From Hyperoplus lanceolatus (lineage: Eukaryota > Chordata > Actinopteri > Uranoscopiformes > Ammodytidae), in assembly GCA_026929865.2 (NCBI GenBank), contig CM049400.1:11022001-11086000 (forward strand): a stretch of DNA of 64,000 nt, in the 5' to 3' direction. A program made the translations under genes and the position numbers. The notes under the pieces were generated by a model that did not search any database, was not told the DNA's origin, and was given only the letters and a program-made list of their open reading frames with translations. The first letter of the stretch is position 1. Each line of letters opens with the position of its first letter. Shown in pieces: positions 48,597 through 63,453 of the stretch.

Positions 48597-49155
48597 TTCC
48601 TCCTTTAACAGAGCAGAACACACTGCTATCTTTGCCTCAATTTCTGATATCCATGCTCAAGTGGAGCGAGATGAGTAAATGAACAGGATTAGGAACAAAG
48701 GCAAAGCTGTTGCTGTTTGAAATAAATGGCAGCTGCTGTAGAGAAGGAGATGATGTGTTTGGAAAGGATTCTGCAATGGTCCGGATGGTTGGAAACAGCA
48801 GAGGAAGGAAGAAGAGTAGTAGCATCTGGTTGCCAGAATAGTGAATGAATTCCCAGTAGGCAGTAGCATCTTTACTATAAAAATGAATGAACTGAGAAAG
48901 GGTGCTAGTTGATTGGTTTTCATGACTTATAGTGCAGTATAGTGCAGTAAATAAACCCACCTACTATAGGTCATGCTTGTCTGTCAAGGATACTGTTTAG
49001 GTATACACATGGTTTCTCTTTTTTACATCATGTGAAATATGTCACCAGAAAAACAATGTTTGTGGTTCAAACATGTGAAACTCAACTGTGTTTATGAAAT
49101 CACAGATGCTCAATCTGATTACTAACAGTAATTATTGGGAATACAAACACTTTGT
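48597..49155. other. Non-coding stretch, nothing recognised
   Basis: Minus-strand frames at 48637-48960 are two overlapping readings of the same unique sequence without domain features. Confidence 0.4.
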
Positions 49156-49169
49156 GGGATGACATATTT

Positions 49170-49370
49170 ATTATATATTTTTTTTAAAGATATTTTTGGG
49201 CAATTTTATGCTTTTTTTATTGATAGTGCAGAGAGACAGAGGTGAAATGGGGCAGAGAGGGGAGTGACATGCAGAGAACGACTGCGGGCAGGAATCGAAC
49301 CCGGGTCCGCTGCTGGGCCCGGCCCGGGAGGGGGACGCCTTACCAACTGAGCTAAAGGCCCCCCCCCCCC
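49170..49370 (-). mobile_element. tRNA-derived SINE, family A, copy 3, with 14-bp target duplication
   Basis: On the minus strand it reads TTTAGCTCAGTTGGTAAGGC, GGGTTCGATTCCTGCCCGC, then GTTCTCTGCATGTCACTCCC and the A-rich tail. It is flanked by perfect GGGATGACATATTT (49156-49169 and 49371-49384). A C-run (49361-49370) sits at its 5' end. Confidence 0.9.
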
Positions 49371-49384
49371 GGGATGACATATTT

Positions 49385-49927
49385 CTGTTCTTTATCGAAT
49401 ATTGAACAATAGCGTTACACCAAGGTCGACACGCTCCAAGAGTTACTGTGTGGAATTTCTAGGCAAATAAACTGTGTAAAAATTACATTTAATATTCTCT
49501 CTGACCCACACTCTGCTTAATCTTCAAATGAAGCCAGACTACAACCAGTAATTCTGCTTATCTTCCCCAAAACTATTTATATTTTCTTTATTTTCTCTTT
49601 ATGTCAATATGTCTCTAGACCGTCATGAAGTCTAGACATCAGGTTGAATGCAATGTACTGCACATACCTATGAGATACCCAAAGTCACTTCTATTTGAGA
49701 TATAAGAAGAAGAAAGCTCCTCTGCAAACTCAAATCCCTTCATTGATCTCCTTCATTTCCTTCAGGTTAGCCTCTCCTGATTGAAGCTGATAGTCACTGG
49801 CATCCAGATATTGTGCTGCTTATATTTCCTAATGTTTCTGTTGGCCTTTTTCTGTTTCTGGCTCTCTGATCCGTCAGGGTTGGAGGTTTACACAGACTGT
49901 TTAACAGAGAGATGAAAGATGGGCAAG
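49385..49927. other. Non-coding stretch, nothing recognised
   Basis: Unique AT-rich sequence. Confidence 0.4.
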
Positions 49928-49934
49928 GCAGTAA

Positions 49935-50181
49935 ATGGACTTGACTTATATAGCGCTTTCTAGCCGATTTTCTCAGCCCCAAAGCGCTTTACATATCTTA
50001 CCACATTCACCCATTCATACACACACTCGCCATGCAAGGCGCTCTCTGAACCATCGGGAGCAATTTGGGGTTCAGTGTCTTGCTCAGGGACACTTCGACA
50101 TGTGGCGGGGAGACGGGGGATTGAACCTCCAACCCTGCACTCCAGAGGTGATCTCCCTACCGACTTTGCCACTGCCGCCCC
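49935..50181 (-). mobile_element. tRNA-derived SINE, family B, copy 2, with 7-bp target duplication
   Basis: Same architecture as 24606-24891. On the minus strand it has GGGGCGGCAGTGGCAAAGTC, GGTTCAATCCCCC, AGTGTCCCTGAGCAAGACAC and a tail ending AAAGCGCTTTGGGG...AAGTCCAT. GCAGTAA repeats flank it at 49928-49934 and 50182-50188. It lacks about 40 bp of the middle present in copy 1. Confidence 0.85.
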
Positions 50182-50188
50182 GCAGTAA

Positions 50189-53628
<3,440 letters not shown>

Positions 53629-53707
<79 letters not shown>
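53629..53707. repeat. (CA)n microsatellite preceded by (CT)n
   Basis: A CT-rich tract (53599-53626) runs into about 39 CA units. Confidence 0.95.
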
Positions 53708-53710
<3 letters not shown>

Positions 53711-53919
53711 AATGTAAAAGATAATATCAAAAAGTAATTCCAGTCGGCTGTTATTCCACTGCATATCTCCATGCGCATGCAGTCCTGAAAGCAAAGCATC
53801 TGACAGAGTCATGCTGATGAATGTGTTGTCATTTTACTGACCTAACCTAATATTGTCAGGATTCATGAGAAGGGAAGGTTTTGGACTGTGATAAGCTTTT
53901 GTTGTGACTCTTTTCAGCT

Positions 53920-54000
53920 AAACGCTAACATCAGCATGCTAATTTTCTCCCAATAACAAAGCAATATAATGTTGACCATGTTTGTTGCCATGCAATAAGT
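53920..54000 (+). repeat. GCTAACATGCT repeat family fragment
   Basis: AACGCTAACATCAGCATGCT and GTTGACCATGTTTG follow the family order. Confidence 0.55.
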
Positions 54001-54269
54001 CAGACAGCCCAGTATTTAAACAAGTCAATAGTCTGACATATTTCCTATAGGATCGAAAGGCCATTGGTCCAATGGTCCGTTAGGCGGAAAAGAAAACTTC
54101 TATTTGTTTTTTTAAGAGACAGAGAGGGAGATGTGTGGCTTTTGCTAAATTGTGCCATACCTTTACTATCAAAGCCACATGGTTTGCATGTCAATATGCA
54201 TCAAATATTACGGACTACTTAGCTGTCGGAAAAATAAGCCATCGAAATTATGGGCTGTCCCCCTATGTT
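54001..54269. other. Non-coding, probably diverged repeat
   Basis: Lies between two fragments of the same family. The sequence itself is too diverged to align by eye. Confidence 0.3.
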
Positions 54270-54620
54270 CATCATCTAAGTTGAGCATGTTAGCATGCTG
54301 CCTACATTTGCTAAATAGCACCAAACACAATGTGCAGTTGAGACTGAATGGAATTTCTCGAGTTGTTCGGGTATTTTGGTATGTTTATTAAATTGAATTA
54401 CAGGTCAGGAAATCACCAAAGTCATCCATTGGAGAACAAGAGTATGTATGCCAATTTACTCACAAAACCACACATATCTACCTCATTGTGTGCTGGAGGA
54501 AAAGGAAAGTGTCATCAAAGTAATGATTCATTCTGTGGACTGGGTATATAACTGTAGGCCAAATATCCAGTCCAATGGTTGTTGAGATACTTCAGTCTGG
54601 ACCAAAGTGGTGGACCCAAC
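54270..54620 (+). repeat. GCTAACATGCT repeat family, larger fragment
   Basis: GAGCATGTTAGCATGCTGCC, ATTTGCTAAATAGCACCAAA, AATCACCAAAGTCATCCATT and CCAATGGTTGTTGAGATACT, then TCAGTCTGGACCAAAGTGG. The order agrees with 17225-17375 and with 31685-32065 inverted. Confidence 0.7.
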
Positions 54621-56149
54621 AGCTATTATTTTGCATTTCAACTGAGCCATGCAATTGAATTAGCTGACCTCAAAGCCCACTGTGTTTTGGGGTCAGGGTG
54701 TTGACATCTCCTAAATAAATCAGTCAAGAAAAGTATTGTTCACAAATAAATGATATCAGAAACACATCTTCTTTTGATAGCAGTATGACTAGCTGACCCA
54801 GTATTGGCAACATGTGTGTCCTTTCGCACAGTAACTCCAAATTAAACAGTGCACTTCATTACAGTGTATATACCTTTATAATCCCATACCTAGATGACTT
54901 TGTTACATTCTAATGAGAACTTTACATTGTAAAGTCTTTGCTGCTGCTACACTGGTCTACAGTAGCAGTAGTAGATACTGTATTTCATTGTAAAATAACA
55001 CCAGAGAAAGACAATTTCCTTTCTGGACATCAAAACACTTCAATAATATGAAGCAGAGTCTCATCTTAATGCTTCTTCTATCAAGTAATAACAATGGATA
55101 TTGGGTCCAGAGGGGAGAGGACTTCTCAGCATCACGCACGGCCTTCCACTCTAAAGAAGTTGGCGCAGTGTGGTGAGCGCCGGGCTCAGGCACTTCAGAT
55201 CAAAGTGGTGATAGTTCATCAGCTCATGGCGCAACATATTTGCTTGATAACAGCAGGCAGATTTGACAGCTCAACGCATGATAAAGAGACAACTCTCTAC
55301 TCCCAGCTTGAACTATGCGAGAGGTCATAAAGTAAGGACACATACACTATGGTTTTGAGAGTTGAAGATAGACAATCTTCTTGAATTTCTTGGGTCCTGG
55401 ATACATTCAATCCCCGGGTTTATTTATTGCCATGAGTTAAATGTGACTGTTTTGATATGGGATCAGAAAGCCCAAGTTGCATGAGATGTGAATTTCTCCT
55501 GGGGATTAGAAAAAATGTTTTTATCTTTCATTCTACTCAACGTGTTCCTGACAAATCTAATTAAAGAAACATACTTCAGAGGGAATTACTGTACTTGAAT
55601 CAGTGCTACATCACGTAGGCTACGATGATGTCACTTCACATCCATTTCGTCATTTACTTCAGATGATTTAATTTACAGGCTCTCTGCATGCACATGTTGA
55701 TGATGTCAATGGGAAAGGATCCTCGCCTTGAGTGGTGTGATTTAAGCTGCGCCGTACTAATTACAACTGACAAAATGATATGCTTGCGTAAACACCCAAG
55801 CGTTGAAAGATTTAAAGGCAAATGAGGACACATGAGAGTTGGGGGGGGGACATCACTGTTTGTTTAGAGGCAACATGATACTGAGATCCAAATAAAATAA
55901 TAGGCTCAACATGCATCTGCCTGGTTCATTTTAGGGAAACGTAGCACGGGTGTTATGGCTGCTGCTGTTACATATTATGACTGGACTTCAGCAGAGAGAA
56001 TTTGAACAGTATTTGTTGCAGCTGCTTGGACCAAATTTTATTAAAAGTCCAAGCCATGCTAGCCCCATGCAACAATGCCAGCAGCCCAGGGAGGCTGTAC
56101 TCAGATACAGGAATGTAACACAGAATGAGCCAGATGGTATCATCAGCAT
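54621..56149. other. Non-coding stretch, nothing firm recognised
   Basis: Unique sequence with a G-run (55841-55849). 55550-55800 is repeat-free with some TAAT words. No exon can be supported. Confidence 0.4.
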
Positions 56150-56725
56150 ACTACAATCCACACAACAGCAATGCTAACATGCTGACATTAAGTAGGTAGG
56201 CTACCATCTTTTTCAACATCTTAATTCAGCGTTTTAGGAGGCTAACATTAGCGAAACATAAAAAAGTATAGTTGATAGAAATTGTATTTGTTTTGCAGGT
56301 ACCCTATTTGGTCATGAGAAAAATATTGGATAAATAGTTTTCACTTGACTGTTGGGAAAGATAAATATAATTTCAAAATCTCATGACAATCCCTCCAGTT
56401 GTTGAGAGATATTTCACTCAAAACCGCAAATGAGAGACTTGTGGTGCTAGAGGAAAAGTTAGGGGATCGTCAGCGTCATTGGGGTATATCCTCCTGGAAC
56501 CATGAATGCGTACACATTTGTGACAGTCCATCTAGTAGAGGTTGAGATGTTTCACAGGTTAAGTAAAAACCTTGACCTAGTGACTTGGTGGCACTAAAAG
56601 AAAAGTTGGTAAAGTTATTATGATACATCCTCTGGGAACAGCCAATGTCTGTAAACACTTTATTGGAAATTCTCTGACAGTTGCTGAGATATATCAGTCT
56701 GGACCTCACCGTCCCTAGAGCCAAG
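56150..56725 (+). repeat. GCTAACATGCT repeat family, long copy with internal repeats
   Basis: Begins GCAATGCTAACATGCTGACA. Two or three successive units each carry a CTAGAGGAAAAGTTAGGGGA / CTAAAAGAAAAGTTGGTAAA word, a CCTCCTGGAACCATGAATG / CCTCTGGGAACAGCCAATG word and a GTTGAGATGTTTCAC / TTGCTGAGATATATCAG word. The unit is about 105-140 bp long. Confidence 0.7.
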
Positions 56726-57574
56726 CGAAAAAAAATACTTAAGGACGGGGCACATTGTGACTGTGAAATAGCTTCCACTTTAAATAAAATAAATTCCAAA
56801 AACATTACCTTCTGCAATTGCTGCAACCACCATGTGACAGCAATGTAATTTCAAAGTCAGCAGTGACCATTGAGTAAGAAACCCAAATGCCTACACAGCA
56901 GGAAATGAAAGCACATTGCCTTTGTAGCGTGACTCAAAAACCCAACAAACCAGCAGCAACAAGCTTCACTTTTTCATTATAAGTGGGGCGCACCTGTGTT
57001 TAAGAGAAGATCCATACTGGACTGGACAGTGCAGACATGCCTCTGTGCATTCCAGTCCAACTGAGCGCCATGGTGGGCTCCGATCATGGGAGCAGACCTG
57101 CCGTGTAGACATGTGAGAAACATCACAAGGCATACGGCTTCGTTCACAGGGAAGGGCCTTTTGCTTGTCAGCGGGGTCTGTGCTGCAGTGGTGGTTGTAA
57201 TAATGGAAACACACCAGCCATATGTAGACACTGTGCTACCCCTTCCATATGGGAATATTTACATGCCATCTTTGTTGTCCAAACTTCAAAGCGGAGGAGA
57301 TCCATTTGACTTGATTTTATGACACATTTAAGCAAATTTGCAGGGGGGGCAAGTTTAAATGCCTTGTAAAACCTGTTCCACAGCATGCAAGACCACCCCA
57401 TTAAGTCTGATAACCCACATGGATATAAATGATATCTGACTTAGAGACTGTAGGTGTTGCCACAGAGTGTGAAGGGCATGTGTGTTTTTTTGAATGGTAG
57501 TGGAGGTTAAAAATCCCTGAAATGTTATCTACATTTACTTCAACAAACGGCTGCACAGGAAACCAAAATAAAAG
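56726..57574. other. Intergenic stretch just beyond the tmtc2 3' end
   Basis: Unique non-coding sequence. Frames on both strands at 56966-57401 overlap and carry no domain. Confidence 0.4.
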
Positions 57575-57588
57575 CAGAACACCATAAA

Positions 57589-57594
57589 TTTATT
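57589..57594 (-). terminator. Distal polyadenylation signal AATAAA for tmtc2
   Basis: The plus strand reads TTTATT, which is AATAAA on the coding strand. It sits 2.16 kb after the stop codon at the end of an AT-rich stretch. Cleavage would be expected 10-30 bases further on, near 57560-57580. Confidence 0.45.
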
Positions 57595-58471
57595 GTGGGA
57601 AAAAAAGCAACATTGGGAAGAAAAGTCTATTCCGGCACATTTTTCATCTTTATATTACAAAAAGGAGCAAAAAAGCTACAAATCTTCGATAATTTATACA
57701 AATACAACAACTTTCAAAAATAAAATCTTTAATTTAGTAAACGCTCTCTGAACACGTTTCTGCAACGACACACCGCTTGAGATCCCTGAGCAGAGACACA
57801 GAGTGTGTTTGTTTTCGTTTAGTTTTTTTACATCTTCACGCAAGCAATAACAATTATCATCAGTGTTTGTTCATAAACACTTTATATACACATGAGACAT
57901 TAGCACACAGTTTGACTATGGGGTGTGTGAGGTGTCAGGCAAGAATTTTGAGAACTATGATTATTTGAATGAACTAGTGACCATCACAGTCAAAAACAGA
58001 ACATCGTGTGTGACTTTAAAGTTTATATTGAAAGTGTCGCTGTGTTTAAATACAGTATTCATAATGGGGCACTCAACTGTATTTGGACATTATACCCACT
58101 ACCTTCCTTCACTTGACATGTAAAAACACAGTGCCAGCTGGTTCTGTTGCAGATAAGGAGACGCAAAGCCATAACTTACATTGTGTAAAACTGAAGGACA
58201 CAGATAGTTTAGGAGGTTTGCAGTCAAAAACAACGCTGACAACGACAAACGACCAAATAAATGTTAATTACACAGAATATATACAAAATAAGACCTTTTA
58301 GACTTGAGTGTTGACAATATGGGAACTACTTCATGTAACAGACCCAACTCGCTCAGTTTCTAGGCTTCCACTTTTAAGTCCTGGCTACTTTTGTGCTGCG
58401 CGATTTTCTGTATACTTTACACAATGTAGGTATATATTAGGATTCATTTATACAAACACAATGAAATTAGT

Positions 58472-58477
58472 TTTATT
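58472..58477 (-). terminator. Possible intermediate polyadenylation signal AATAAA
   Basis: A second internal canonical signal on the coding strand, about 1.28 kb after the stop codon. Nothing in the sequence decides whether it is used. Confidence 0.2.
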
Positions 58478-58855
58478 CCAAAAAGAAAAGAAAAAAAACA
58501 CACATAGGCAAAGAAACATTTCCCTCAGACGTGCTGTGTCTGTGCATTGTTCTGCGGTTACAGGAAAGTGCGTGGGCATAGCTTTTGTATTTGGTGAGAA
58601 GAACTCTTTCGTCTGTTGAAAGCTCTGAACACTCGTTTGTACAAGCTTCAGGCTTGTGGGGAAACAGTGGAACGGAAACGGTCATACCTGTATCTTTGTT
58701 GCCTGTGACTTCTAAGGGAAAGTGGCTTAACATTTCCATTTATAACTTCTAACTGTTTTCGACAAACAAGTTATCATGGTGATTTGGATTCTCTGCGAGT
58801 GCCCAACTAGAAGCAGTAGTGTACTTCTGTATGCCGCTAAATAACTTTCACACCT

Positions 58856-58861
58856 TTTATT
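58856..58861 (-). terminator. Possible proximal polyadenylation signal AATAAA
   Basis: A canonical AATAAA on the coding strand about 0.9 kb after the tmtc2 stop codon. If used, it would give a much shorter 3' UTR. Chance matches are common in AT-rich DNA. Confidence 0.25.
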
Positions 58862-59756
58862 TCAATTACTTCACAAGGTGAAAGGAGTCCCATCTCCTTT
58901 GCTTTTCAGCTTTCTTGACAACAAATACTGTATTTGGCAAAAATCCAAGCCTTCATTGAGCTTTACAAGGCTATAGTTGAGCTGTGATAGCTACAAAATC
59001 AAGGTCCATTTTTCAAGTTTTCAGATATCAGGAAACCTGCTACAAATGGTTTTCAATGATGGCGCTAACTTTAATACTTTCATCATGAAGTGTGTCTGAT
59101 CTCGTCAGCGAAACTAAATGAGCCATTGAGCATGTGAAAAGAGGTGTTAGTGATCTCAATTTGATTGACATGATTAATCTGGGGATACGCAATTCTTCAT
59201 TTTGCCTTGATTTCTTCAACCTCAAGATCAAACCAAAATCTTTGTTTAAGGTGATGAAAAACACCCTCAGTGCAGGGCTCTTTAATTATTTTCTCTCTAT
59301 CACATTTCAACTTACACTGCTTAGAGTCAAATTTCTCCCCTTTGAAATACAATTGGCTTTAAAACAAAATCATCACAAATGTTGAATGACGTACCTATCT
59401 CTCTTCAAGTTTAAGTGCTCTAGTTCTAGACGAATACAGGCCAAAACGGAATGAACTGTGGTTCCTTGCGGGAGCACTAATTTTGATGAAAGTGTTAAAG
59501 AGTCCATATACCACGTAGCACCTGCCAAACTGTGAGCAATGCTTCTAAAAAAAGCTGCTGGCTCCGAGGTGTATGCAGAGCTCAGTTAGCTATTAGGAGG
59601 GGTGGCACAGTCACGGTCTCTCTGAGCAAACTTCCTCAATAAGGTTTCTTCAGTCTTTCCTGGATGAGGAGAGCGGATGCAGAGCGTGTAGGCTGTCCCT
59701 CTCCCTCCGGTCTGGCTTACAGATGGCAGGTAGGCGGGCAGGCATGCAGGCTGAGC

Positions 59757-59936
59757 TCAGGGGCTGCTGGTCCTCAGGCCCTGTTTCTCCATGATGTTCC
59801 ACAGCTTACGCAGGTTGGACTGGGTGATGGTGTCATCTGGTTTCAGTTGCAGCGCTCGGAGGTAATTGGCTTCAGCCTCTTGCAGCTTCCCGTTGAGGTG
59901 CAGGATCGCCCCCAAGTTCATCAAGGCTGCAGGATA
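59757..59936 (-). CDS. tmtc2: Terminal coding exon of TMTC2 (transmembrane and TPR repeat protein), C-terminal 59 residues
   Basis: Read on the minus strand, this is an open frame of 59 codons ending in TGA (59759-59757). It begins right after an AG acceptor with a long pyrimidine tract, so it is the last exon, entered in phase 0. The peptide starts YPAALMNLGAILHLNGKL and ends LRKLWNIMEKQGLRTSSP. Residues 2-35 form one complete tetratricopeptide repeat: NLG near the start, then the small-residue, Y and A-L positions, then a LKPDD turn. The last ~24 residues are a basic, aromatic capping helix and tail. TMTC proteins are ER membrane proteins with N-terminal membrane segments and C-terminal TPRs. 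The family is linked to O-mannosylation of cadherins, and TMTC2 to ER calcium handling through SERCA2B and calnexin (established knowledge). The choice of TMTC2 over TMTC1, 3 or 4 rests on my recall of its C-terminus. The membrane domain and other TPRs lie outside the window. Whether this is an a or b teleost paralogue cannot be told from here. Confidence 0.85.
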   Translation of the reverse strand, partial: YPAALMNLGAILHLNGKLQEAEANYLRALQLKPDDTITQSNLRKLWNIMEKQGLRTSSP

Positions 59937-59962
59937 CTAAGGAAAAAGAAAGAAAGAAAGAA
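59937..59962 (-). other. Splice acceptor and polypyrimidine tract of the last tmtc2 intron
   Basis: On the minus strand the bases before the exon are a run of T and C ending in CTTTTTCCTTAG. The AG is at 59938-59937. The exon frame opens immediately after it and the same frame has no TPR-like continuation upstream, which fixes the exon boundary. Confidence 0.8.
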
Positions 59963-62900
59963 AAAAAGAAAGATTTTTAGTCATTTCAGGATGAGATCAG
60001 TTTTCATACCACATACACCTCAGGGCAGCCTCAGGCTTTGTTCCAAACTTATGCTGTCTTTTCTGTCCAAGAATAGCAACACAAGACTCTAGTCTGTTAT
60101 GGAGAAGTACTGTAGGTGCAATGAGTATACATACAGGGAGTCAACTGCTGATACATAGCAAGGGCCAGCTAACGTACAGGCAATTACAGCCATACAACAT
60201 TAGGGGCCATGGATGGCTGTTATGAGAGATGAATAATACAAATGAAGTCTATCTATTCCCACTTTAGGGGTATACATAATTAAGCAAGGAATCTGAATTT
60301 GACCAGAAATGCTTTATATCGTTGAGTCACATCCAATGAATTGTTGTCTGGGAATATTGTCTCCAAACAGACAGACTGCTATTTATGAAAGCTAGAGCAT
60401 TAAAGTATTAATCTTATTACAACACCAAAAGAAATGTCAGATTTAATGAACACATAAAGTTATGGAACAAACAATTACTTCGTCTTTTTTAAGTAGAACA
60501 GACACTGTAAAATAAAATAAAAACATTTGCTCATCTCATGAGGCTATGCAGCAGAGCCGAACACGCTATTGGTTCCTGTTTACTAGATCATCCAGACTGT
60601 GTTTTGGAGTTTGGTTACTATGATGCTATGTCTTGTCTGTGGCCGAGAGATTTCGAAGGGAGCAACCACCAACTTTGAAGTGGGTCTTAAAGAATGAACT
60701 GTATATTCCTGCTGGTGCCAAAGGGGCAACATCATCAATGGGACAGGCGGGTGAGTCATAGGGACATAAGTAAGAAAAAAAGTGTCCGGGTTGAAATCAT
60801 GTTAAGGCCATGAAATATATAGGCCAAGGGGAGGGGTTACATCTGATATCCATTTTAGTGTGAAGTGTGGAAAAGATGCGTAACCCTGTAGCGAATGCTA
60901 CTGCTGTATCTGCTTTAAACTATTTACATTTATTTTTAAAATGTATAATTCCTTGGAAGCAAGGTATTTAAAAATAAAACCAAATTGTGTTTTTGAAATA
61001 CGAGGAGAAGCCATCAAAAACGACTGCATATGCACCTTAAAAATGGCATGTATAATAGTGAGTCTGTAGGTCATACTGATCATTTTAAAGGTTTAGTCAT
61101 CCATGCATCAAGAGTACCTTTTCAGACAGGTTATCAAACACAGACATTCTCAGACTTTGTGCACACTGTAGGCTGTTTGAATTGCCTTCCTTTGCTACAC
61201 TGCTCCACCCCTGTCAACCACACTCACAAAACAGCTTTAAAAATCCACTCTGTTTTCCCTCTGTCAAGGTTGGATGAGTGATGCCCCATGCATGAGAGTC
61301 TCAATGGGAACAATATGCCCAATAGCGCTGCTTTTCTCATATGGAGAAATTAAATAATAGCATTATGAACTCTTCGACTGTTGCTAACTTACTCCAAACA
61401 TCCGGCATTCAAGTTCCTAGATACCACTTCACTCAACTCGCTGCATTTTGTGCAATTACATTAATCCCCCAGCAAAACAAAAATGTCTCTTTGTATTTCA
61501 ATCGTTTTTTTCACAGGAGCTGCCACAGTTTTTGACTTTAATGGTCGAGGTAATTCTGAGGTTGTTTTCTCTATAAATTACCTTCTGTTTGACCCACCAT
61601 TTGAAGGTCAAACCACAAAATAACGCTCAGGGATCAATTTGCAAGTACGGAATTTTTACTACTTAGAATAAAGCTATAGCCAAAATATATAACTGTTTAC
61701 ACATATGGACATAGTTGAAAGTGACAGGGCCACACGTAGATATATGCCTCTACAACATGGGGGTGACAAAGTAGGTGTGTATTTGAACATTAGACTTAAT
61801 GCCATTTAGCGGAGCTGGAACCTCCACCAAAAAGGTAGGGCAGCTTGTGTGTTGAGAGGCAAAATCCAAGGGAGTGGGGGGGATTTTCAGCATATCCCTT
61901 GCTGCTGCTTTAAAAGTGCACACGAATTACTCAAGGCACTAATATGAATATCTTGAACATTTTGAAAAACTCAGAACTGCCGCTGGTTTTTAAGCAGACA
62001 TGGAGAAACGGCTACTGTGGATCTGATCACATTTCTGGATTTGATTGCTGGCAAATGTAGACGGGAATGTTTCAGTTACAATTTAAGCTTCTTGTATTGT
62101 TCTATTAAACCTATATCAACACAGTCATAAAAAAATACCAGCATGAATGAAAGTTTACCCTTAAAGATGAATCAGGTTGTTAGGGACAGGCAAGCTTTTA
62201 AGAAGACTTTTTTTTCTAGATTAACACACAAAATCTGTGCAGAGATAATGTTTTAGTTGGTGAGGATGTATAACCATAATTCTGAAATATTTATTTAGAA
62301 TACAACTTAGAAAACCATTCCAAGACTTATCTAGTTGTAAAGTGTATGAAAAGTTGAACTAAACAGACAAACCCTATAGTTGTACAGAGAGCCATCTGAG
62401 ATCGTCCAGGGAAGAAGCTGATGAGTGACATAACATATGAAAGCCTTTTTTGCACACCTGGGTAGCATAACAACTGACTCCTGCTTTCCTTCTTAGTGCA
62501 GCTGCAGCAGCAGCAGAACAACTCCAAATATATTTTACTCTGTGCTCATGGAGAACTTATCAATCCCCGAGTGTGGTCTCCTCCACTTGCCCTTGTAAGC
62601 TAGGAAAAATCTGCTTATAACAATAGTGTTTTCTTTGTCTTATCAGAAATAAATCATCTTCTTATTTGGAGCTTACTGTATTCATAACCATTTCTCCTAA
62701 AACCCCACTAGGAGAAAAGAGGAGCAAATTAATATATCAGCCTAAGAACTTAACCTGTCTAGTTGAGAAACACAAGAAAAGGTGGAGATCTTTTGCCACG
62801 CTCATACAGTTCTTAGAGTTTTCTCCCTAAGACCCTTAGCAGCAATTAATAGACAAATAAGAGAACGGGGCTTGCTTAATTCAGATCTCAATATTGTCTC

Positions 62901-63453
62901 ACTTTGGCATATAGAATGTCTTATATATGTCTGATAAATGGTGTGGGGGAAGTCATTTAAGAAACACATAAGACAGTGCCTGGATGAATTCTGCTGCTCA
63001 AAATAGTCTTTTCGTTGTCTCAGAAATCATCTTCTTTGGAGGAATTGTTAAAATGAAATATTGTCTAATAAACGCTTAATCAAGACGTCAATTCAAATTT
63101 AAAAGAGCAAAAATAAATACATAAATGCAAAAAGCTTTTTAACTCTTGGAAGCCATTTATTGCAATATTGAAACATTTTCTTCTGTATTGAAACCATTGT
63201 GCAAGACTGTAATAATCGAGAAAACAAAAAGCCCTTTGGATCTGCCACAATGAACTTTTACATTTCTATAAAGACAGTCAAATCTTTTCTGATGATTATA
63301 AATGAGAATGAACAGCAAAGGAGACCATCAGTGTGCATAACGCTATGTTTATATGGTTATTATAACAAAGGATAGAGTTTCACAGAGACATGCTTGTTGC
63401 GAAATTCTACCTTGGTGCAGCCAGTAGTATGCTGCACTGAACTTGCACTCAAA

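Larger units (their letters stand above)
57575..59756 (-). other. tmtc2: Probable tmtc2 3' untranslated region
   Basis: This is the sequence downstream of the tmtc2 stop codon in the transcript. No frame continues the protein, and I saw no SINE or inverted-repeat element in it, unlike the DNA beyond it. The far end is set by a minus-strand AATAAA at 57589-57594, and an AT-rich tract precedes that signal in the transcript (57600-57740). A UTR of about 2.2 kb is plausible for this gene but the end is a prediction. Cleavage at an earlier signal is also possible. Confidence 0.5.

Noticed and set aside
55950..56177. A possible glutamine-rich coding exon (…QQREFEQYLLQLLG…)
   Set aside because: The frame runs into the GCTAACATGCT repeat at 56150, has no convincing splice sites and matches no family I recognise.
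59664..60092. 142-codon plus-strand frame over the tmtc2 exon
   Set aside because: It is the antisense shadow of the real exon plus the lysine-rich reading of the intron's pyrimidine tract.
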